Assembly: GCA_947627585.1 (NCBI GenBank)
Contig: CANQWP010000027.1
Span: forward strand, 1-9,176
Source of the DNA: an uncultured Clostridia bacterium
GTDB taxonomy: Bacteria; Bacillota; Clostridia; Christensenellales; UBA1242
Length of the DNA: 9,176 nucleotides
Direction: 5' to 3'
The position numbers and the translations under genes were made by a program. Positions 6,274-9,176 of the stretch are shown in pieces. The notes beneath the pieces were generated by a model that was not told the DNA's origin, searched no databases, and was given only the letters and a program-made list of their open reading frames with translations. Each line of letters begins with the position of its first letter. Position 1 is the stretch's first letter.

Positions 6274-7214
6274 CAAGCATCTTCCTCCTTTTCAAGAGGT
6301 TCTGGCTTGAAATATGGCGTCAAATTTGCAAAAACTTTTTCGGCTTTTTTGGACAAAAACCCGGCGCGATAGACTGAGAGTTTTTTTTCGCTCAAAAACT
6401 GAACAATTTTTGAGGTGACATCTTCGTCGCTTTCAAAAAGAACTCGCTTGTCCAAAATTTTGACTGGCAAAGAAAAGTTTTGCATGATGAGCTTGCCGAC
6501 ATAGTGCGGATATTTGACTTTGACAAATGCGTAGGTTGGCCCTTCGGCAATTTTTTCCATTTCTTCACGTGAAAGCAGCTTTTTGATCTCTCTGTCTTCC
6601 ATGAAGATATATTTGTCGCAGTCCAATTTAATGTTTTCCAAGCAGGTTGATGTAAGAATCACGCTTGTGCCGTTTTGGCGGATTTTTTCAATTGCATTTT
6701 TGACATTTTCCAAATTTTCTGGCGGAAGATTTTTGAATGGCTCGTCCAGCAAAATGAGGTGAGGCTTTGTCAAAAAGCCAAGCGCCAAACTCATGAGTTT
6801 TTTCTCAAAATAGGTGAGTTTTTTCACTTTTGTGTTCATTTTGTGCGCCAGATTGAATTTTTCAAGCGCCTTTATGATTTCAAGTTTGTCATTGGCTTCG
6901 CTGAGCGTGGAAAGATATTGCATGTTTTCCATGACAGTTTGATATTTAAAGAAAATTGGTGGGTCAAAACATGTGCTGACTTTTGAAAGAATTTTTTTGT
7001 CAAAAAAGATGTCGTGATTTTCAATAAAAACTTGCCCGGCGCTTATCGGCAAAGAGCCGGAAATCGCTTTGATCAAACTGGTCTTTCCGCTTTTGTCTTC
7101 GCCAATGACCGCCACGCATTCTCCTTTTTCCATCGAAAAAGAAATGTTTTTCACAAGAAAGCGGTCTTTGATAAGCACGGACATGTTTTTTACGTTCAAC
7201 AAATTTTCACTCAT
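6273..7214 (-). CDS. ABC transporter ATP-binding protein with degenerate motifs
   Basis: This 313-residue protein has the ABC ATPase plan: about 230 residues of nucleotide-binding domain, then a C-terminal extension of about 80 residues as in ABC-2 exporter ATPases. Motifs in order: Walker A GEDKSGKTS (38-46), where the glycine before SGK is Lys41; Q-loop position Asp84 in CFDPP; signature LTYFE (133-137) instead of LSGGQ; Walker B LILLDEP (153-159) intact with Asp157 and Glu158; and STCLEN (189-194), putting Cys191 where the H-loop histidine should be. ATP binding may survive because Lys44, Thr45 and Walker B are kept, but hydrolysis is questionable. It is translationally coupled to the permease gene. 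There is no ribosome binding site before ATG 7214; see the promoter entry. Confidence 0.88.
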   Translation of the reverse strand: MSENLLNVKNMSVLIKDRFLVKNISFSMEKGECVAVIGEDKSGKTSLIKAISGSLPISAGQVFIENHDIFFDKKILSKVSTCFDPPIFFKYQTVMENMQYLSTLSEANDKLEIIKALEKFNLAHKMNTKVKKLTYFEKKLMSLALGFLTKPHLILLDEPFKNLPPENLENVKNAIEKIRQNGTSVILTSTCLENIKLDCDKYIFMEDREIKKLLSREEMEKIAEGPTYAFVKVKYPHYVGKLIMQNFSLPVKILDKRVLFESDEDVTSKIVQFLSEKKLSVYRAGFLSKKAEKVFANLTPYFKPEPLEKEEDA

Positions 7215-7220
7215 AATTAT

Positions 7221-7249
7221 ATTATATCAAATATATTTTCTTTTGTAAA
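7221..7249 (-). promoter_or_regulatory. Near-consensus promoter of the ABC operon, predicting a leaderless mRNA
   Basis: On the minus strand TTTACA (7244-7249), exactly 17 bases, then a perfect TATAAT (7221-7226). Only six bases (ATAATT) separate the -10 from ATG 7214, so transcription should start at or within a base of the A of the ATG. No Shine-Dalgarno sequence precedes the gene, which fits a leaderless transcript. Confidence 0.75.
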
Positions 7250-7297
7250 GACCTTTTAAAAAAATTTGTGACAAATCGTGCGAAAGCATCAAAAAGA

Positions 7298-7326
7298 TTT
7301 GTTTTTTCGCAAAAATGTGATAAAAT
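7298..7326 (+). promoter_or_regulatory. Probable promoter of the 7444 operon
   Basis: An extended -10, TGATAAAAT, has its core TAAAAT at 7321-7326. The -35 is weak: TTTGTT at 7298-7303 with a 17-base spacer, or TTGTTT one base later. Transcription would start near 7333, leaving a leader of about 110 bases before ATG 7444, in contrast to the very short leaders proposed for minD and degV. Confidence 0.4.
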
Positions 7327-7329
7327 GAT

Positions 7330-7359
7330 TTGGAATTGAATTGGCGTTGAAATTGAAAT
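7330..7359 (+). repeat. Imperfect direct repeat just downstream of the 7444 promoter
   Basis: TTGGAATTGAATT (7330-7342) and TTGAAATTGAAAT (7347-7359) agree at 11 of 13 positions with a 17-base period. They lie at and after the predicted transcription start, where an operator could act. Low sequence complexity makes chance occurrence possible. Confidence 0.3.
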
Positions 7360-7443
7360 TTTTATGTTTTGCAAAATTCGCTTTGCACAAAAAACGCAAA
7401 AAACACGGCAAATTTGCAAAAAAAATGAAAAACGGAGTGAAAT

Positions 7444-8328
7444 ATGGAGACAAAAAACATTCTTGAAGTTGAAAATTTTGTGATTGAATGCAATGACATT
7501 TTGACCGGAAAATTTTTTGATTTAAGTCGAAGATTGGAAAAGTTTTTGAATGTCATGACTCAAAGTGAAGACGTTTTGGAACTTTTGGCCGATTCGCTTG
7601 TTGACTTTGATGAGGCAGAGGAATTTTCAAAAGCATTTTCCTTTGACAGAAAAACGGGGGCGGTCAAGATTTCTTTGCCGACTGACGACAAAAAACGTTT
7701 GGCGCTTTCGGTCACACTTTTCAACGACATTGTGAACGAAAAGCTGAACGCAAATCAGTTTTTGGAGACTTTTTTCCAAGGCAACAAAAACACCTCCATT
7801 CAAAATTTCTTGGACAAAGTAATTCGTCCTTTCCGCGACATTTTGTGCAAAATTTTTGAAGTCCCAACAACAATTTCTGTTTTGGATTTGAAAAAGCACG
7901 AACAGGAATTGAAGCTTGCGCAAGAGCAAAAAAACGCGGAAGAGCTTGAAGAACTCGAAGAAGAGAAAGAGGAGGAATTTCCACATCTTTCGGAACTTAT
8001 GCAAGAAATCAAAAAAAGCTGCGGGCAAATTTTGGCGCTCATCAGCTTTGAAAGAAAACACGACGACATGCTTGACGATGTTGAATTTGTCACAAACGGC
8101 ATCGCAAAGGCTTGCGACGATGGCGACCTTATGATTGTCAATGCTCTTGTGATTGGGCTTTCATACGTTGCGAAAAAGTTCAAAAACGCAAGACACATCA
8201 TTGAAGACATGAAAACTTTGATTTTGAATTATTATGATTTCCTTGCAAATCCAGAGGACTTGGAAGATGACGAACAAGCACAAGACGCGGGCGATGAATT
8301 TGACGACTTTGGGGGACAAGATGGCTGA
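7444..8328 (+). CDS. Acidic coiled-coil protein of unknown function
   Basis: A 294-residue protein that I do not recognise. It has no signal peptide or membrane segment, so it is probably cytoplasmic. Residues 1-145 look mostly helical, with one short beta-like piece (TGAVKISLPTDDKK, 71-84). Residues about 148-179 are a charged, glutamate-rich helix or coiled coil (EELEELEEEKEEEF). Residues 180-268 are again helical, and the tail (270-294) is strongly acidic (DLEDDEQAQDAGDEFDD). ATG 7444 has GGAG six bases upstream. Its last eight bases overlap the start of the DUF4364 gene, so the two are probably translationally coupled and may act together. Acidic tail plus coiled coil suggests a protein-protein contact role, but that is a guess. 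Confidence 0.8.
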   Translation: METKNILEVENFVIECNDILTGKFFDLSRRLEKFLNVMTQSEDVLELLADSLVDFDEAEEFSKAFSFDRKTGAVKISLPTDDKKRLALSVTLFNDIVNEKLNANQFLETFFQGNKNTSIQNFLDKVIRPFRDILCKIFEVPTTISVLDLKKHEQELKLAQEQKNAEELEELEEEKEEEFPHLSELMQEIKKSCGQILALISFERKHDDMLDDVEFVTNGIAKACDDGDLMIVNALVIGLSYVAKKFKNARHIIEDMKTLILNYYDFLANPEDLEDDEQAQDAGDEFDDFGGQDG

Positions 8329-8863
8329 AAAAAACTATGATGCTGTCACAAACAAACTGATCGTCCTTTTTTGCATGGAGCAAATGGAGATGCCGCTCAC
8401 AGAAAGTTCCATCACGGAAATTTGTTCGGTGCGCAACGATTGGATAAATTACATGGACTGTCTTGACCTTTTGTTTCAACTTTCGGAAGCAAAACTCATC
8501 TACAAGACCGAGTGCAAAGAGGGCGAGCAGAGATATACACTCACTTTTGAAGGGCGGGAGTGCCTTTCATATTTCTATAAAAAAATCCCAAACGCCTTGC
8601 GTGACGAAATTGCCGCTTATGCCAAAGCCAATCGTCTTTTGGTCAAACAGTCGCAAGAATATTATGCCAACTATGCCGACGCCGAGGACGGCTCATATTT
8701 GGTGACACTTCGAATTTATGAAAGTTTGATCACAACCCCACTTTTTGAAATTCAAATCAAAGCGCCGACACGCCAAGCGGCTGAAGAGGCGTGCAAAAAA
8801 TGGAAAAAGTCCGCGCCAAATGTCTATGAATATATTTTTGAAAATTTGATTGACACGGACTGA
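8321..8863 (+). CDS. DUF4364 family protein (winged-helix-like)
   Basis: This 180-residue protein has the length and layout of DUF4364, an uncharacterised family widespread in Clostridia. An N-terminal winged-helix-like part (about 7-90) contains NKLIVLFCMEQMEMPLTESS (11-30), ITEICSVRNDWINYMDCLDL (31-50) and the wing-like QRYTLTFEGRECLSYF (70-85). A typical KIPNALRDEIAAYAKAN block (88-104) and a beta-rich C-terminal part (124-150) follow. The N-terminal part suggests nucleic-acid binding, possibly a regulator; no target is evident. ATG 8321 follows GGGGGA (8311-8316) and lies inside the end of the upstream gene (eight-base overlap). Earlier in-frame ATG codons lie deeper in the upstream gene and lack a site. 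Confidence 0.8.
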   Translation: MAEKNYDAVTNKLIVLFCMEQMEMPLTESSITEICSVRNDWINYMDCLDLLFQLSEAKLIYKTECKEGEQRYTLTFEGRECLSYFYKKIPNALRDEIAAYAKANRLLVKQSQEYYANYADAEDGSYLVTLRIYESLITTPLFEIQIKAPTRQAAEEACKKWKKSAPNVYEYIFENLIDTD

Positions 8864-8937
8864 AAAGTTCATAAGACAAACAGAACAACTCCTCAAATTT
8901 TTAATTTCATCAAAAAATTAAAATTAAAAAAATTGAC

Positions 8938-8965
8938 AAAAAACCCACATTTTTTGCGAGTTTTT
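8938..8965 (-). terminator. Probable terminator of the polysaccharide deacetylase gene
   Basis: On the minus strand AAAAACTCGC (8965-8956), a seven-base loop and GTGGGTTTTT (8948-8939) form a 10-bp stem with two G-T wobbles, ending in six T (8943-8938). It lies 42 bases after the deacetylase stop. The plus-strand version has two A-C mismatches but is followed by T-rich sequence, so weak use for the convergent DUF4364 transcript is possible. Confidence 0.55.
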
Positions 8966-9007
8966 GATTTTTTTTATTAAATTTGTTTGCAAATTTGCTC
9001 AAAATTT

Positions 9008-9176
9008 TCAAGCGTTTTCGCTTTCGCCGAGTCCCAAATTTTCGCTTACTGTGCAAAGTTCAAAGCCTTTTTCTTTCAATGTTGTGATGATTCGACCAAG
9101 GCAATCGCGAGTGGCTTGTGTCGGGTGTATCAACACAAAATCTCCGCCCTTGCAGTTTTTGATGGCGTGAGAATAG
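9008..9176 (-). CDS. Polysaccharide deacetylase (NodB fold), C-terminal fragment
   Basis: Only the last 55 residues plus TGA are in the window; the gene runs off the right edge. GGDFVLIHPTQATRDCLGRI followed by ITTLKEKGFELCTVSENLG matches the end of NodB-type deacetylases (G.i.L.H....T...L..ii..L...Gy...tvse). The HPT version is typical of the YlxY/PdaB-like sporulation-associated subgroup. Such enzymes remove acetyl groups from cell-wall or spore polysaccharides outside the membrane. The metal-binding Asp-His-His motifs lie outside the window, so activity cannot be judged. It converges with the DUF4364 gene. Confidence 0.75.
   Translation of the reverse strand, partial: YSHAIKNCKGGDFVLIHPTQATRDCLGRIITTLKEKGFELCTVSENLGLGESENA

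Noticed and set aside
7364..7483. Short plus-strand frame in the leader of the 7444 gene
   Set aside because: About 38 codons, no ribosome site, Lys/Gln-rich composition that simply reflects A-rich DNA, and it runs into the next gene.
7800..8210. Serine-rich open frame on the minus strand
   Set aside because: The poly-Ser run is the antisense image of the Glu-rich coiled coil in the 7444 gene.
8896..8925. A-T-only hairpin after the DUF4364 gene
   Set aside because: The stem (8899-8907 with 8915-8923) has no G-C pairs and no T run on either strand, so it does not qualify as a terminator.
8979..8998. Palindrome GCAAATTTGC (8989-8998), also at 7408-7417
   Set aside because: Two copies, both intergenic, but A-T-rich palindromes of this kind arise easily here and their positions relative to promoters differ.
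1..9176. CRISPR arrays, tRNA or rRNA genes, insertion sequences, prophage genes
   Set aside because: No regularly spaced repeats, cloverleaf-like sequences, transposase motifs or terminal inverted repeats were seen.

Overview
The window is AT-rich bacterial DNA, compact and fully genic. Strong AGGAG-type ribosome binding sites, TTG/ATG starts, TGA used as a stop, and MinD/MreB, DegV and DUF4364 families together point to Bacillota, most likely an uncultured clostridial lineage. Nothing in the sequence fixes a genus. There are no rRNA or tRNA genes, insertion sequences, phage genes or CRISPR arrays.

Left block (+ strand, 1-2530): the 3' end of a Ppx/GppA-type phosphatase, then a membrane-anchored HtrA/DegP-like protein that has lost its catalytic serine (a pseudoprotease with a degenerate PDZ-like C-terminus), then a divergent MreB/Mbl-family actin. 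These three are tightly spaced, look co-transcribed, and end at a good rho-independent terminator. Next (+ strand, 2573-3645) comes MinD with an intact deviant Walker A motif and a C-terminal amphipathic helix. It is followed by a very short MinE-like protein that seems to keep only the topological-specificity domain. The layout recalls the mreBCD-minCD clusters of rod-shaped Bacillota, but mreC, mreD and minC are absent here.

Middle block (- strand, 3642-7249): read in its own direction, an ABC ATPase and an ABC-2-type permease are coupled by a one-base stop/start overlap. A DegV-family lipid-binding protein with its own likely promoter follows. The ATPase has substitutions in nearly every nucleotide-handling motif. 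Its near-consensus promoter lies so close to the ATG that the mRNA should be leaderless. DegV and the MinE-like gene converge with overlapping stop codons.

Right block (+ strand, 7298-8863): divergently transcribed from the ABC operon are an acidic, coiled-coil-containing protein of unknown function and an overlapping DUF4364 (winged-helix-like) gene. The window ends in the 3' part of a polysaccharide deacetylase on the - strand (9008-9176), with a likely terminator just beyond it.

The most interesting theme is a set of apparently catalysis-impaired family members: pseudo-HtrA, an MreB relative with altered active-site positions, and an ABC ATPase with degenerate motifs. The first two share an operon next to a MinD/MinE-like pair, suggesting an unusual envelope or cytoskeletal positioning module. 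That functional link is inference.
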